Numbered from the stretch's first letter, positions 19,894 to 32,281 are shown. The stretch is 64,000 bases of DNA from Mycoemilia scoparia (GCA_027575805.1 JANBPU010000003.1:124001-188000); one strand, 5' to 3'. The notes: a model not told the origin generated them from the letters alone. Made by a program: numbers and translations.

Positions 19894-22800
19894 TCAATTA
19901 TCTTGGATCAAGTAATACAAGGACACGTCTGAAGTTTGTAAAAATCTGACCACCTGAATAGTCAGTATCTCGTCCTGTTTGTCCACCAGTCTTTCCAGAA
20001 GACGTAGGGCTGCCTTTTTAAACACTTCAGCTGATGGCTCAAGGGTGTGGAGTACGATAAGAAAGTGCACTGCGGTTTCAAGCTTATTAGATTCCAGACA
20101 CTTTTCAAAGAATCCGATGTGTCCGCCAACAGTCTCAAACAGATATTTCCATAAAGACATTTCCGTTTTTCTCGCACATCTTACAACTATTTCTATAAAC
20201 CCATTGAAATTTTCCAGTAGGTTTATGACTTTCGGAAGTATGACTACTAACCAAATATCCAAAGCAAATTTCGGATAGTCCATAAATGTGTTCATGATTA
20301 AACAAAACAATTGCAAAGCTTCTTGGTATGGTATAAGCCTTTTTCTTACCTTGTTTGTCTTTATGTGACGAAGATGGGTTGTCAGCCTCACGCTCCAAAA
20401 CCGAATGCAAAAGCATTTCAAGACAATGCGAAAAATACGGTAGATGCTCAAAACAGCTGGCATACATCAGTGCATCCTGTTCAGCTCCATCGCTTAACAT
20501 ATGATCTAAAACATTATGGACGAGTAGCTTGGCCTTGATGGGCAGCTTTGAGAGCCCAACAACACCCTGATCAGAAAGAGTCCACTCCTGGTCAACGCCA
20601 ATAATCATTCCTCGTTCCGGAGAGATGACTAGAGTCGATATCACAATAAAACACAACATAGGCTAGTTGGATATACCATTTAATTACAATCATTTATAAG
20701 ATCAGAACCAATTTTATAGCTGAAGCTTTGTTCTTACCTAATGGGAAAAAGTCCAGGTTGAATTCGATCTTTTTTGAGCTGTCGTTAAATATATCTTGAT
20801 CAGGTCCATTCAGATAGTCATTAAGACTGACAAGCACTGCTTCCATGGTCTGCCCATGGAACCACCAAATTATAGAATGCAAGCAACCGAAATTTACACC
20901 ACTGACGAGACTAAACTCAACCATTGAGGAAACTTGCTTTACATAGGAACCACCTGATACTGCATCAGAATTCTCTGACTGACTTGTGGTGGCAGATATA
21001 GGTGCCATGTCACTCTCTGTGACATCATTGTTAGGATTGTGACTCATTCGGGTCGGGGTGTTATAATTGTTATCATGACCATTGCGAGATCCAAGCTGCA
21101 AAAATTTTAGCTCCCTACCATCTTGGATCAGCAGAGCTGGGCTAATTTCGAATAGTGAACTCGGGAAGTATTGGATAGAACGAACCAGTTCAGGTTTAGC
21201 AATAAAATCTGCGAGGTTTAATTCTTCTGATCCCCGATGCTGAGAAATCTCAAGATCACCTCGATCCTCAAACATGTGGTATTGTCGCAGCTTATTATCC
21301 TTGCAATATACAAGTAGGATGCTCCCAATGTTGGTCATAGTTATAACTGGTGATGGGACATGGATGCGCTTTGAGGCCTCAAGGTCCAATGGTTGGTGAC
21401 GAGAAAAGAAACAGATGGAATATTTTGTCGCATCAATTTGCAAACTTCGCACATTGTTGAAGGACATTTCTCCTCCAGTAGCTTCTGCTTCCTTGTTTAC
21501 CAGTGACACGATCATGAAATCGCCAAACCATAGTATACCTCCTCTACATTCAATGGATTCTTCCTGAAGTTGGTTCTGAATAAGCTGCCACTTGCGAGAG
21601 ATTTTCGAGTAATGCGCAAACCCTGATTTTCCAGCAACTGCGACGCTAGTGCCATCATCGTTTGCAACCGCATACTATTTATTTGGTGTATTTAAAAGTC
21701 AGTAAATATGAATTCCATTTGATAAGCTTGCATAACCTTTAACTCAACTCACTCTCAATGGCCAGTTTTCACTGATGTATGATAGAGGTATCTAGAAAGT
21801 TAAACCAAGAAAAGGGGGGTTTTAGAATATGATGTATCATAATCTTGCGCCAATAGTATTTCAATGTACAATTCACCTGCCTGTGTAATGTGCCAAAATA
21901 GGTCAGAATGGACATCGATGTCCAAGGTTTCGTAGTCGCAAGTGTATAGATACAGATCAGTATCTGAAAACAGCACTAGGGACTTATAATTGCTCTCATT
22001 AGTTATCGTCGAAGCTGCGCTTTTAACAAATGGGACGATGAACCCCCTTTGTGATATTATCGATCCATTGCCAAACATCAAAGCGCCTAGGACAAAAAGT
22101 TCGGTGGAGCCTTCATTCCATGAAAGCTTGGTTGGAGCATAACTGCTGGCATGATCGCCGCCCAGGCCTTTCACGTCTGTGGTGTTCAATACTATGCCGC
22201 ATGCACTCCATAGCGCAATATGGCCAGACGAGTAACCAGAAGCAAGTGCCAATCCATCATGCGTCCATGAAAGAGAAGTGATTTTAGATCCCTATAGTAA
22301 CCAACACATATATGTTAATTGAGTTGAATTAGGTTTACCAAGCATCAGCATGACAGCTAAGTCATTTGTGTCGTATTTACTTTGGCAACATCTGGGGGAT
22401 GCTTTGTGTAAAGCCATGAGATATTGCCTTGGCTTTCAAAATAGAACGTCACGATTTCTGCACTATTGGTACCGATGCTTAAAAGCCGTAGCTTCGGATT
22501 ATAACAAGCAACTGTGAATGTAGTATTATTCGGAGTTTCCAGGGTTGAATATGTAACATTCCCTTCTTCACTATCCTCGTCTTCAAAAAAGTTGATTATA
22601 TACACTTTTCCAGACTCGGTCAACAAAAGGGCCTGTTCATGATCTTGGTCGATTGAGCAAACCGATTTTACGTAATCCCTATTAGGGCCAACAATATCTT
22701 CAAGCGCCACCGTGACCTTAGATTTTCCTTCCCAATTCAAGTATCTGAGGTGTTGATCTGAAGTCACAATCATAACTTCATTCCCTGCACCACCACTTAT

Positions 22801-23565
22801 TGTTCTGGTTCCTTCAGGAAGCCTCAGCGTCCTTGTTTGGCTAAGAATAGTCCCAAGCTTTTCTTTCGCCTCGCCGGCTCCATATGCAAAGTGATGTGGT
22901 GTGGAAAACTCGGGCTCAACAACAGGTTGATCCGATACCTGCACGAATATCTCATAGATTGCTCCTTCAGACGCCACGATATAGAGAGCCCGAGAGTCTG
23001 GTTTCCAGTACATACCAACCATTTCTCCAAACTCCTCTACATAGTCGTACTCGAGCTGGGCGACAAGCATGAATGGCTTCAGCGTCCATAGATAGACAGA
23101 TTCGGGTGTAATTCCTGCAAGGTATTTTCCATCAGGAGATCCCTCACAATCTATCAAAAAGTTTTGTGATGATGATGATGATCGAGAAGGTATTAGCATA
23201 CTTCTTGTATTCTGGGCTGCAGGTGCTAAGCTGACAGGGCCACTTGTACTTGTTGAAATAAGAGAGTTATTGCGATGTCTTCTTGTATGTCTACTTTCGG
23301 TATTCAGTTTATTGTTGACTAGTCGAAAGTCCGGTTGAGGAATACTACCCAGTGATGATGCTGACGCTGATGAGGAATGTCTCATCCGTGGTAATGCAAA
23401 TGTTGAGCTGCGTTGTCTTCTTGATTTTTGAGGGCTGTTTGGCAAACTAGTGGTTGTTGGGGTTTCTGAGAAGGTATCCTGGCCATGGCTAGGAGTTGGT
23501 GAGGGCGTGAACCTCGGCTTTATTTGAAGATTCAACTGCTTCACCGAGTTCAGTCTCCAATACAT
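19894..23565 (-). CDS. RIC1: RIC1, subunit of the Ric1-Rgp1 GEF for Rab6/Ypt6
   Basis: Six exons on the minus strand: 23565-22381, 22291-21881, 21791-21753, 21674-20738, 20628-20350, 20246-19894 (1067 aa). Intron 2 begins GCAGGT, a GC-AG intron; only this choice joins FWHITQ to IPLSYISENWPLR in frame. Exon 3 has just 13 codons. The N-terminus starts MYW as in fungal RIC1; a Ser-rich insert (about 15-130) precedes beta-propeller blades (CEGSPDGKYLAGITPESVYL, ALASGYSSGHIALWSACG). The C-terminal helical RIC1 domain is clear: FEHLPYFSHCLEMLLHSVLE then VVRCARKTEMSLWKYLFETV. The complex activates Ypt6/Rab6 at the Golgi for endosome-to-Golgi recycling. For intron 4 I chose the acceptor at 20629 because it keeps FFPLGVISPERGMIIGV in register. 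Confidence 0.92.
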
Positions 23566-23826
23566 TGCTACACATAGACTATAATTACACTGGTGGCTGA
23601 CTTGTCAAATGAGGTTCATCAAAACATTCCAATAATAGAAATAATGATAATAAGTGAAATCGAATATCTTATGGGTGTAGTTGTCAATAAAATTATGGAA
23701 TTTGCTATTACAAATTAGAGTTGTTCGTTTTTACATTATTCAAAAGTTGAATGGTTTACTTAATGCTACATACGCATTATTCAATATAAAAAACTGAAAT
23801 CAAAAGCAACTAAATGAGCAAACAGT

Positions 23827-26800
23827 TTATGGAATATATCTTGAATGATCAAGGTTGTCTAGTCGCAAGAATCCTGCAGCCCCAGTGCTTGCCAGCCATG
23901 TTGATGATGAAGGCCTCTTGCTCCATAAAACCCTTAGAATTCCCACATTAAGTGGATATAGGTTATTTGCTGCCTGTGTGATCTTCGTAAGTCGTTTCTA
24001 AAATCCAGAAGCACATAATATCATAATTAGCACCCACAGCAATAAGAACCCCAAATCAACCTTAGAGATTTTTAAATTAAGTATACACTTGCCTCCACAA
24101 ACACATTTCCAGTCACCTTCAGCTTTTTTCTTTCCTTTTCCCAGGAAACTTGATAAATGGGGCGTTGAGCTGGCACAGATTTCATGGATGATTCCAAAAC
24201 GAATTCGTAAAAGCATGATTTTACTGTGCCATCAACCGAGGAAGATGCAAAATATGAGTGAAATGGTGACGACCCAATGTTCTAATAATAAGGAAAGGCA
24301 CCAGAAAATTTCAACAGTTAGTGTACTGGATGTACTTTTTGTAACATAATATATGAATGTTTCAAGTCTAGTATGTTACTTACCCATACTGATCCACCAT
24401 GGGATATGCCTATGGCACAGAATCTTTCTTCCCCAATTCTAATACCCATTCTTGTAGACCCAACTTCATTGTTACGCATGTGAGTTTCGAGTGGCAATTC
24501 TTTGGTCGGGAAAACATTGACAAAGAAATCAGTATCAGAAAACGCAGCCACTTGTCCATCACCCGACCAGGACAAACCGCATCTATATTCTGGCGAAAGA
24601 TTTATAGTTGTTGTAAAGTCATTTGGATCGGCCAAACAAAAAGCGCGAACACGGCAGTCAGTACCTCCACAAAGCACTGCATATTGTGTGATTGGTTTTG
24701 TTACGGGATACTGGGTATAATCAAGCTTCCCAAAGGTGTGGAACAAAGGCACAGACTTATCAGGAACTGGCTGGACTGACATTGTCCTAATGGATCCGCT
24801 ATGGAGACTAAATATCTTTACTGGCTGCTGCCGTGCCTTTTTTGCATTGGTACTTTTTGGTTTATCGCCAGGTTTTGCAGAAACATTTTTGGACACAATT
24901 AAGTCGCTTGGACAGCCACAGTCCTTTGTTCGATCGAGAACATTTTGATCTATCACAACAGATAAGCTGTCTCCAGCGTTCGTCTCATTGAATAATTCCA
25001 AGCTATCTGCAATGTTCCAGAGCGAACCATTTCCAGATGGACTGGTGCTACCAGCCATTAGATAGTCACAGCCAGCCCAGTCAATATGATGGAGCATGTC
25101 CTTAGGAATGGAAAGCGTTGAGATAGCTTCTGGAACCTTAATGCAGCAAGGCTGGTCTTCATCTATATCCCACGTTTTTCTAATCTCAGATGGACGGGGA
25201 ATAGCAAAGACTCTGACCATTCCATCACCAAATGCGGCAGCCAGCAATCCAAGCGGTCTTGTCTGGCCATCAGCACACTTTTCCAGGTCATCTTTAACTT
25301 TTTCATCATCCATAAAAGTTAGTGGACACCACTTTAAATCCCAGACGGTCCCGTATTTGTGAGTGAATAAAATCTCTAGCTTGACAGATGGCTTCTTTCC
25401 TGCTTTGAATGACCAAATCTGGATGGTGTTCTCAAGGGCGCCGCTTTTATCAGAAAAAGCATTGGTCTCACGCTGGCCGATAATCCTGAAGTTGTCCTGC
25501 TCTTTGGCAATCCCACCAATTGCAATGTAATCCAAGTTTTCGTTATCTGTGTATGGTAGCCAGTCCAGCGCCCATATCGGCATTCCAACATTGAGTATCA
25601 AGCCTTGTTGCTCATCAACAAGCATAGACTCAAATATGGAAAGTGAAACTTCTTCCTCTTCTTCAAGAGTTCCATTTGCTTTCAAATTCTGAAGAACAAA
25701 GTTTAGCCTATTCCTATCACCTTGGCATGAACCGCCTTCCACGCCCATTGAGGCCCTTTTTGGGAGATATGAGTCAATGTCCTCTCTTCGTTGGATAGAA
25801 AGATTATTTATGTTGACCTTGATATTTCTCAGCTTCATCCAATTAGTTCGACTAGTGGCAACTGGAGAGAAGTGTCTTCCAATTCTGTGGTTTTTTTGTT
25901 TAGGCCCCAAAACGTCCTTTACTAGCTTTAAGTAGTATTCATATCGACTGATTGCAGGATTCATTGTTTCGCCAGTGCGTGAAATTATCCTTCTCCCTCT
26001 GGACCTTATAGCTTCATTGGTCATCTCAACCAGATAATCCCCGGTTTCGAATTTCATACTAGCCTTAGTATGCTTTCCCGCTTTCTTTGTATTCGGAGAA
26101 TTTAGATGGCTGACCTTTGACCCACTAGTTGAATTGCGTCTTTTTTCAACTATGGATGACCCTTGATCTGTAACTGAAGTTTTGGTTGCTTTCTTTGGTG
26201 TCTTGGCTTTGGATTGTTGCTTCTTCTTTGGTTTTCTTGAAGGCGTTTCTTTTCCATATTCATCATTGTCTGAGTCTGAAACTGATATGCTTTCATCATC
26301 GCTTAACTTGGTAGAAAGAGGAGGGAATAGATCCATTTCGTCTAGCGAGCCTGATTGCCTAGTTCTTCTCTTTGGCAATTTTTTTGCAGGCTTAGATGGT
26401 GTGTCTTCGGGCTCTTCCCAATCTCCATCTGCATCATCATCATTCTCAACATCTTCAATGCTTGGGGTATCTATCTCCATATCACTGCCATTACCATTTT
26501 CCACCTGAGTATCAGCAGATTCCTTTGTGGCATCTTTGGGCGTATTTGTTTGCTTCTTGGATTTTGATCTTGCAGGGGTCTTATTATTAGGGGCACTGGG
26601 TGTTTTTGTGGGGGTGTCACAGGTCTTTTCTGCTTCAGTCCCGGCATTTTTTCTTGGTCTACCTCTGCGTCTGGCTGGTTGTGGCGTGTGTGGAATATTT
26701 TTTGGATCAGTAGTTTTCAAAGATTTTTTAGCAAAAGGCCGTTTTAATGATGCAAGTCTCTCTATCCCAGCATTTTTTAAGGGCCGATGAGGAGTAGTTG

Positions 26801-27602
26801 GTGCTGTGACTTCAACTTCGGAAGACTCAATATACATATTGTCTGCATCATTTTGAACTTCAGACGGCTTTATCTCCATTCTGTTCATCGTATTTCCAAC
26901 ATCCTCGACAGCCATATCATCCTTTTCTATTGCTACTGAGTCGCCATTTAAAACTACACTTGCCTCAGATGTACTTTTTTCTCTAGTCTTAACTACCAAC
27001 CTTGTCTGTCGTAGCGATTTATTTGCAATAGTGCTGTCATTTTTCGGACTTTTAATGCTGGCCCTAGATGTCTGTTTTCTAACAGTATTTACCTTCCCAT
27101 TTTTGTCGTTATTTGGTATTGAAAGTTGCGTTGAGTCTATTACTTTAAACACTCCTGGCCCATCTCCTGGCGGGCCTTCTGGCTCTGGCAATGGCTGTGT
27201 AAGCTTTGCTGATTTTGGCGGTCTCCCTCTCGGCCGGCCTGTTCCTCGACCTCTCGTACTGGGTGTTGGGCTGCCCGCAATTTGCTCTACCGTACTCTTT
27301 GTGCTGGCTCTCCGTCCTCTTCCACGCCCACTCGTCGTTCCTGGCGAGGCAACACCTTTTCCCCGACCTCGACCTCGACCTCGCCCCCTACCTCTCCCTC
27401 TTTTTGGGGGAGTTGTAAATGCACCAGGGTCGCCTGCTTCATCACTCTTCTGGCCTTCAGTATTTGTCATTTTGCTTTTCGATTTAATTTTATGAGTACT
27501 CTTTGATCGCCCAATATATTTTTTTTGTGGGCCACTTGTAGTGTCATCAACAGTCTTGGTATTATGGCTCTCATTTTTTGAACTACTTAATACTCCTCCC
27601 AT
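23827..27602 (-). CDS. TFC6: TFIIIC subunit tau91-like (Tfc6/Sfc6/GTF3C2 family) with AT-hooks
   Basis: Three exons: 27602-24384, 24281-24093, 23997-23827 (1192 aa). The last intron is GC-AG (donor AG|GCAAGT); the spliced C-terminus reads ...KVTGNVFVE-KRLTKITQ and then WLASTGAAGFLRLDNL, a hallmark of this family. The N-terminal 550 residues are disordered and basic, with AT-hook-like motifs (GRPRGRPPK, RRRGRPRK), a run of about nine RG pairs, and acidic patches. The C-terminal half is a beta-propeller: MPIWALDWLPY, YGTVWDLKWCPL, GDGMVRVFAIPRP, SLHSGSIRTM, CGGTDCRVRAF. TFIIIC binds the B box of tRNA genes to recruit Pol III. An in-frame ATG also exists at 27686; I prefer 27602 only weakly. SNAPC1, another snRNA/Pol III factor, lies just upstream on the same strand. 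Confidence 0.85.
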
Positions 27603-28212
27603 TTTAAATACTAAATATAAAAATCCTAGTGTTTTTTCTAGCTGTTTAAGAGAAAAACGTAGAGAATATGCGTTTCTTCTGCACATGTTATAACGTGACG
27701 CTTCTTAGGTTCTTTTATGGGTTGCTACTAATTATAGATGCATTGCTGCACTTAGAAACAGCCCTATTCAAGTTATTTTATAGCTATTTATACGGCTTAT
27801 GCATAAGCCGCATTCATTATAAGGGGTTTAGTAGCACCTTTGTTTGACAATAGTTTGGTTTATCTAATGGTTGCAGTATACCTGTACAATGATTGGATAC
27901 TATCTAATAAATAGCAGAATCTCCTTCAAAGGTGTACCAGAATAATATCTATATTGGATTACAGCCAATAATATGTCAGGCTCCAGCTAAAATGTATGGG
28001 TTATGGGCTGGCTTTCAGGAAATGCATGAGGGTACCAATCTGTTTCCTTTTAATGGAGGACTTGCCAATTAATTTTAAAGGATTGCTAGTTCACTTGAGG
28101 ATAAACCCATGGTATAAAAATATACATTAAACCCTACATTAAGTGATATAAAAATAATAGGTTCATAAACTAGAAGCAATCTCCAATTTGCCTATAGAGC
28201 ATTTGCAAAAAC
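27603..28212. other. Intergenic, 610 bp, contains a MITE family-2 copy
   Basis: The region holds an element at 27913-28066 and a perfect palindrome GCTTATGCATAAGC near 27797-27810. No gene seen. Confidence 0.45.
27913..28066 (+). mobile_element. MITE family 2, copy 2 (154 bp, more diverged)
   Basis: Aligns along its length with the other copies: AGCAGAATCTCC...GGATTACAGCCAATAATATG...CTCCAGCTAAAATGTATG...TGGAGGACTTGCC. It is flanked by AAAT on the left (27909-27912) and AATT on the right (28067-28070), a target duplication with one mismatch. It is probably older than copies 3 and 4. Confidence 0.75.
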
Positions 28213-29358
28213 TTATTCGTTCGAACTTTTATTTTGACGCTGTAAAGATCGGAGAGTAGCACGTAATGGGGCGGACATGAATGTGCGCTCTTGCTGGTAG
28301 TCAATCTGTCCAAAATCTCCTCTGCCGGTTGATGTGGCAGTGTTTGGGGTTGTGGCAAGACTGAATGGTGCTGAAGATTGGCCAGTTGCAGCCATTTGGT
28401 TGTTTGCTGTGGAGTAATCAGCAAGCATTCTCAAGCTACCATCATCATCCTCATTAGTTCCAGTTCCAGCTCTCTCAGAACGAACCCTTTGGTATTTCTT
28501 TACTCTCCCAATCATCTGGTTCCACCACTCCAACTCACGATACGTAGTGTCCAGAGGAATTGGAGCCGGAAGTTCATCATCCTGGTTATTTTCAGGCCCT
28601 TGATCTTTATCTCCTGCATTTTCACTTTCTCCAAAGGTTTGGTTGTAGAACGTCTTTGCTGCATTGTGTATTGAATTTGAGCCCAGAAGTCTCTTTTTAA
28701 GCTGAATATACTCCTCAACTAGCTCCAATCGTCTCTTGCTTGTGATTGGGTCCGCTATTCCTCCTTGAGATGACGCCATAACACTCCGCTCAATCTGGTT
28801 GAGAATTCCTGTTGCTTTGGCTTGTATTCCGCTACCACCATCATCTATCATTATTAGCCCTTCATTGTCATCGATCCACGCAACAAACTCAAACACACTG
28901 TCGTCTCTCATTCTGTCTATGCAATAAACCATTTCCCTCATATTGCTGTCTTTGCAGTACACATACAGTTCTGACCACATCTTCCACATATCCATAGTGA
29001 CGCGGATGCTACTTTTGCCAAAGGTCGAAGGCTGAGTGTAGTAGAGCAAATACAGTGCATATACAACCCCGACCTTAATCTCAAGTATCGCTCCCTGACG
29101 GAAATGGCTGAGTACCGTCCGATATAGGCACTGCATCAGGTTATTACGAGCGTGCTTTTCTGTTGCGACAAAGTGGATTAACGAAAAGTTCATATCCTTC
29201 CAAACTTTGCCAAAGGATTCAAAATCGTACGTTTGAAGCTTCTGGAATGACCTCAGAAGTGACCGGATATCGCCTTCGATAGCTGACAAGAACACACCAG
29301 TTCTACCCACGTTAAGCACCGTCTTTCCATCATCTAAGTTGGCCCAATCTTGATCCAT
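28213..29358 (-). CDS. snRNA-activating protein complex subunit 1 (SNAPC1-like)
   Basis: Single exon, 381 aa. Residues 20-180 match the SNAPC1 domain: AIEGDIRSLLRSFQKLQTYD, SFGKVWKDMNFSLIHF, LYRTVLSHFRQGAILEIKVG, VVYALYLLYYTQPSTFGKSS, then IRVTMDMWKMWSEL, in the family's order and spacing. The C-terminal 200 residues are variable and hydrophilic, with a conserved-looking EEYIQLKKRLLG helix and a basic end. SNAPc binds the proximal sequence element of snRNA genes for Pol II and Pol III transcription; this subunit is absent from budding yeasts. It lies next to the TFIIIC subunit gene, same strand. Confidence 0.8.
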   Translation of the reverse strand: MDQDWANLDDGKTVLNVGRTGVFLSAIEGDIRSLLRSFQKLQTYDFESFGKVWKDMNFSLIHFVATEKHARNNLMQCLYRTVLSHFRQGAILEIKVGVVYALYLLYYTQPSTFGKSSIRVTMDMWKMWSELYVYCKDSNMREMVYCIDRMRDDSVFEFVAWIDDNEGLIMIDDGGSGIQAKATGILNQIERSVMASSQGGIADPITSKRRLELVEEYIQLKKRLLGSNSIHNAAKTFYNQTFGESENAGDKDQGPENNQDDELPAPIPLDTTYRELEWWNQMIGRVKKYQRVRSERAGTGTNEDDDGSLRMLADYSTANNQMAATGQSSAPFSLATTPNTATSTGRGDFGQIDYQQERTFMSAPLRATLRSLQRQNKSSNE

Positions 29359-29925
29359 TCTAAATCTTTTTTATACAAAGCAAATATCTCGGAGGATTGA
29401 GTATTTGGGAATTTTTATATTAAAGTTAACTAAAAGTGGGTAAAGAAGACAAGATAACTACGCGTTTTTTCCCCAACCACTTGGCTTGCATTATCCCTTC
29501 AAAGACACCAAAGAGGATCTAGCCAATTACGATAGGCTTATGGGAAGCCAATATTGATCTAATCAGGTCAGTTCCCAAAAATGATCAAGCTAATTTTGCA
29601 TATCACTTTTTAAATTTTGTCAGCTTTGCTTGTCCAGATTTTTTGTGTGGTTTGTAGACTGTTGTAATGAAATGCTTGGCGCTGACCATTCTGATTATTT
29701 AAAGACTGGCGGTGTTGGTTTGATTCATACCAACAGATCCAAAAAAGTATTATTTCTACACACTTAGTCTTCATTGCAAAGCCATTTTGCTACTACTACT
29801 CTATTATCATATTGTCTTGTCCGCGCTGATTAATGTGCTGCTGTGCTGTTGCTTTTACTGGTGTCCGTTAATCTGTTTGCCGCCGCCGTTGTTACTGTTG
29901 TCCTCGTCGTCGTCGTCTTGTTTAC
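29359..29925. other. Intergenic, divergent promoter, 567 bp
   Basis: Spacer between SNAPC1-like (leftward) and the ABC transporter (rightward). The right end has CCGCCGCCG and TCGTCGTCGTCG microsatellite-like runs immediately before the start codon. No gene seen. Confidence 0.4.
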
Positions 29926-32151
29926 ATGCACCCCTACCTAAAGCTTTTGCCTAAATATCCCACTCTTTATAGTAGACACCTGCTTTTGAATAGATTCAAT
30001 TGCCACAATTCACACAGTAAAACTCTTTGCAGGTCTTTTCTACCAAGATCAACAGCTAACACAAAGTGCTTGTTGAGCACGCAATTCACCATGTCTTCGC
30101 GGCTCACCAACCAAGACAAGGGAAGAGTGGCCCTTGAAATTTCGCCCTCACCCCCGCCATCGCCTATACTTGCTGGAGCAATATCACCGACCAATCAAAC
30201 TCCACTTCTACAAAACCTCCAGGCCCAGTCCAGCGTTCGATTTTATGGCACTGCCTCACCATCATCATCATCATCATCATCAGCTTCAAAAGCACAAAAT
30301 GATGACCCAAAATCTACTGCTGCAAAGATTAAAAGCAATGACAAGACCAGCAATAAGAGCGCACTTATCAAGCTCCTAAGATTGGCAAAAGACGAAGCCA
30401 AGCTGCTTGGTTGCGCTGTTGGCTTGCTATTTGTATCATCTAGCATCACAATGCTTGTGCCTTTTTCAATGGGAAAGATCATGGACATTGTCACAAATCC
30501 AAACTATCCTATTCCATTTGACTTGACCCTTCCACAGATGTTTGGTTGCCTGGGTGGCCTGTTTGTAATCGGCGCTGCAGCAAACACCGGAAGAGTCATA
30601 ATGATACGCACTGCCGGTGAGCGCATGGTAGCCAGGCTAAGAACAAAACTCTTTGGCAGAATTTTGCGCCAGGACATGGAATTCTTTGACCGAAACCAGA
30701 GCGGAGATCTGGTTAGTCGACTATCGACCGATACAAGCTTGGTCAGCAAGAGTATCAGCAACAACATATCCGATGGTCTAAGAAGCGGAATCTCAGCCAT
30801 TGCTGGTGTTTCTATGATGTTTTATATGAGTCCAAAGCTCACGATGGTTATGATGGGAATCATTCCTCCAATTGCGATCTATGCTATTATTTATGGAAGG
30901 CTTGTAAAGAGAATTTCCAAAAAGACCCAAGAGTCACTAGGTGAACTAACTAAGGTATCAGAGGAAAGGTTGAGCAACATCAGAACTGTCCAGGCATTCT
31001 CTCGTGAACAGACCGAAATCGAAAAATATAATGAATCGGTCATGAAGTTGTTTGGATTGGCCAGGCAGGAAGCTGTTGCCAGTGGCTTCTTTTTCGGGGG
31101 AAACGGATTGCTAGGAAACCTTGCGATCCTTGGCTTCCTTGGATTTGGTGGTCGTATGGTACTTCGAAATGAGATCTCTGTTGGTGAGCTTACATCCTTT
31201 ATGCTCTATACGGCCTATGTTGGTGGTTCACTTGCTGGCTTAACATCCTTTTATTCCGAGATCATGAAGGGCGTTGGCGCAAGTTCTCGTCTTTTCAGCT
31301 TATTGGAGCGTCAGCCAACTATTGACATTGACAAGAAGGGTGGTGCTGTCTTGGATAACTTCCAGGGAAACATTGTCTTTGAAAATGTGTCATTCGCCTA
31401 CCCAACAAGACCAGATGCTAAGGTATTTAACAACCTCAACTTTGGAATTAAGCCCGGAACTCACGTTGCCATTGCCGGCCCCTCTGGCAAGGGAAAGAGC
31501 ACCGTTGCTTCTCTTTTGCTTCGATTCTACGATCCAACCAATGGGCGTATCCTAGTAGACGGGCATGACCTTCGTGATCTTTACCTTCCCTCTTGGAGAG
31601 CACATATAGCTACTGTTCCCCAAGAACCAGTATTGTTTGCTGGAACCATTAGAGAAAACTTGCTTTATGGAAAACAGGACGCAACTGAAGAAGAGCTTCA
31701 CCATGCTCTTGAAAAAGCCAATGCATTGCACTTCATATCGAAATTTCCAAGTGGGCTTGACACGTATGTTGGAGAGCGAGGTGTTTCCCTCTCTGGTGGT
31801 CAAAAACAGAGAATTGCAATTGCCAGAGCCCTTTTGTCTAACCCAGCGGTGCTGATCATGGATGAAGCAACATCCGCACTCGATTCTCAAAGTGAAGAAA
31901 GCGTCCAGGTCGCCGTCAGCAGCCTTCTAAAGGATGATAGTGATGAGGGATTGTCCATAAGCAAATCGCCACAAAGCAGACAGACAGTTATCACAATTGC
32001 CCACAGAAGCAGTACTTTGGCAAAGAGCGATATCATTTTGGTGCTTGGCGAAGATGGAGATGTTGTTGAAACTGGCTCTTATAATCAACTTCTTTCTGAT
32101 CCAAAAAGCTATTTCTCTGCTTTGATCCAAAGCCAAACTTGTATTTACTAA
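29926..32151 (+). CDS. Mitochondrial half-size ABC transporter, ABCB10/Mdl1 type
   Basis: Single exon, 741 aa. Residues 1-60 are rich in Arg, Leu and Ser without acids, a likely mitochondrial presequence. A variable Ser-rich linker follows, then six membrane helices (about 155-440) with family blocks RLRTKLFGRILRQDMEFFDR, NQSGDLVSRLSTDTSLV and SEERLSNIRTVQAFSRE. The nucleotide-binding domain (about 480-735) is complete: Walker A GPSGKGKST, Q-loop TVPQEPVLF, signature SLSGGQKQRIAIARA, Walker B VLIMDEATSALD, H-loop TIAHR. One TMD plus one NBD means it works as a homodimer in the inner membrane. Yeast Mdl1 exports peptides from the matrix; ABCB10 is linked to heme and biliverdin metabolism, so the substrate is uncertain. 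Confidence 0.93.
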   Translation: MHPYLKLLPKYPTLYSRHLLLNRFNCHNSHSKTLCRSFLPRSTANTKCLLSTQFTMSSRLTNQDKGRVALEISPSPPPSPILAGAISPTNQTPLLQNLQAQSSVRFYGTASPSSSSSSSASKAQNDDPKSTAAKIKSNDKTSNKSALIKLLRLAKDEAKLLGCAVGLLFVSSSITMLVPFSMGKIMDIVTNPNYPIPFDLTLPQMFGCLGGLFVIGAAANTGRVIMIRTAGERMVARLRTKLFGRILRQDMEFFDRNQSGDLVSRLSTDTSLVSKSISNNISDGLRSGISAIAGVSMMFYMSPKLTMVMMGIIPPIAIYAIIYGRLVKRISKKTQESLGELTKVSEERLSNIRTVQAFSREQTEIEKYNESVMKLFGLARQEAVASGFFFGGNGLLGNLAILGFLGFGGRMVLRNEISVGELTSFMLYTAYVGGSLAGLTSFYSEIMKGVGASSRLFSLLERQPTIDIDKKGGAVLDNFQGNIVFENVSFAYPTRPDAKVFNNLNFGIKPGTHVAIAGPSGKGKSTVASLLLRFYDPTNGRILVDGHDLRDLYLPSWRAHIATVPQEPVLFAGTIRENLLYGKQDATEEELHHALEKANALHFISKFPSGLDTYVGERGVSLSGGQKQRIAIARALLSNPAVLIMDEATSALDSQSEESVQVAVSSLLKDDSDEGLSISKSPQSRQTVITIAHRSSTLAKSDIILVLGEDGDVVETGSYNQLLSDPKSYFSALIQSQTCIY

Positions 32152-32281
32152 TAGACTGAGCAGGCGATACTGCTACCATGAGAGCGCGTAAATAACAACA
32201 CATGACGCCAATACTTTTAAATTAATTTTTAAAATGAAAGCCACATTTTTATTATTTTGGATAAAATAGATATTACACAAT

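Noticed and set aside
23905..23925. Apparent one-base frameshift in the last exon of the TFIIIC subunit gene
   Set aside because: It came from a reading slip. Careful reverse-complementing of 23881-23940 shows the frame is continuous through WSKRPSSSTWLASTGAAG to the stop at 23827.
27585..27602. N-myristoylation-like start MGGVLSSSK on the TFIIIC subunit
   Set aside because: The start codon is uncertain (another in-frame ATG lies upstream) and lipidation makes little sense for a nuclear DNA-binding factor.
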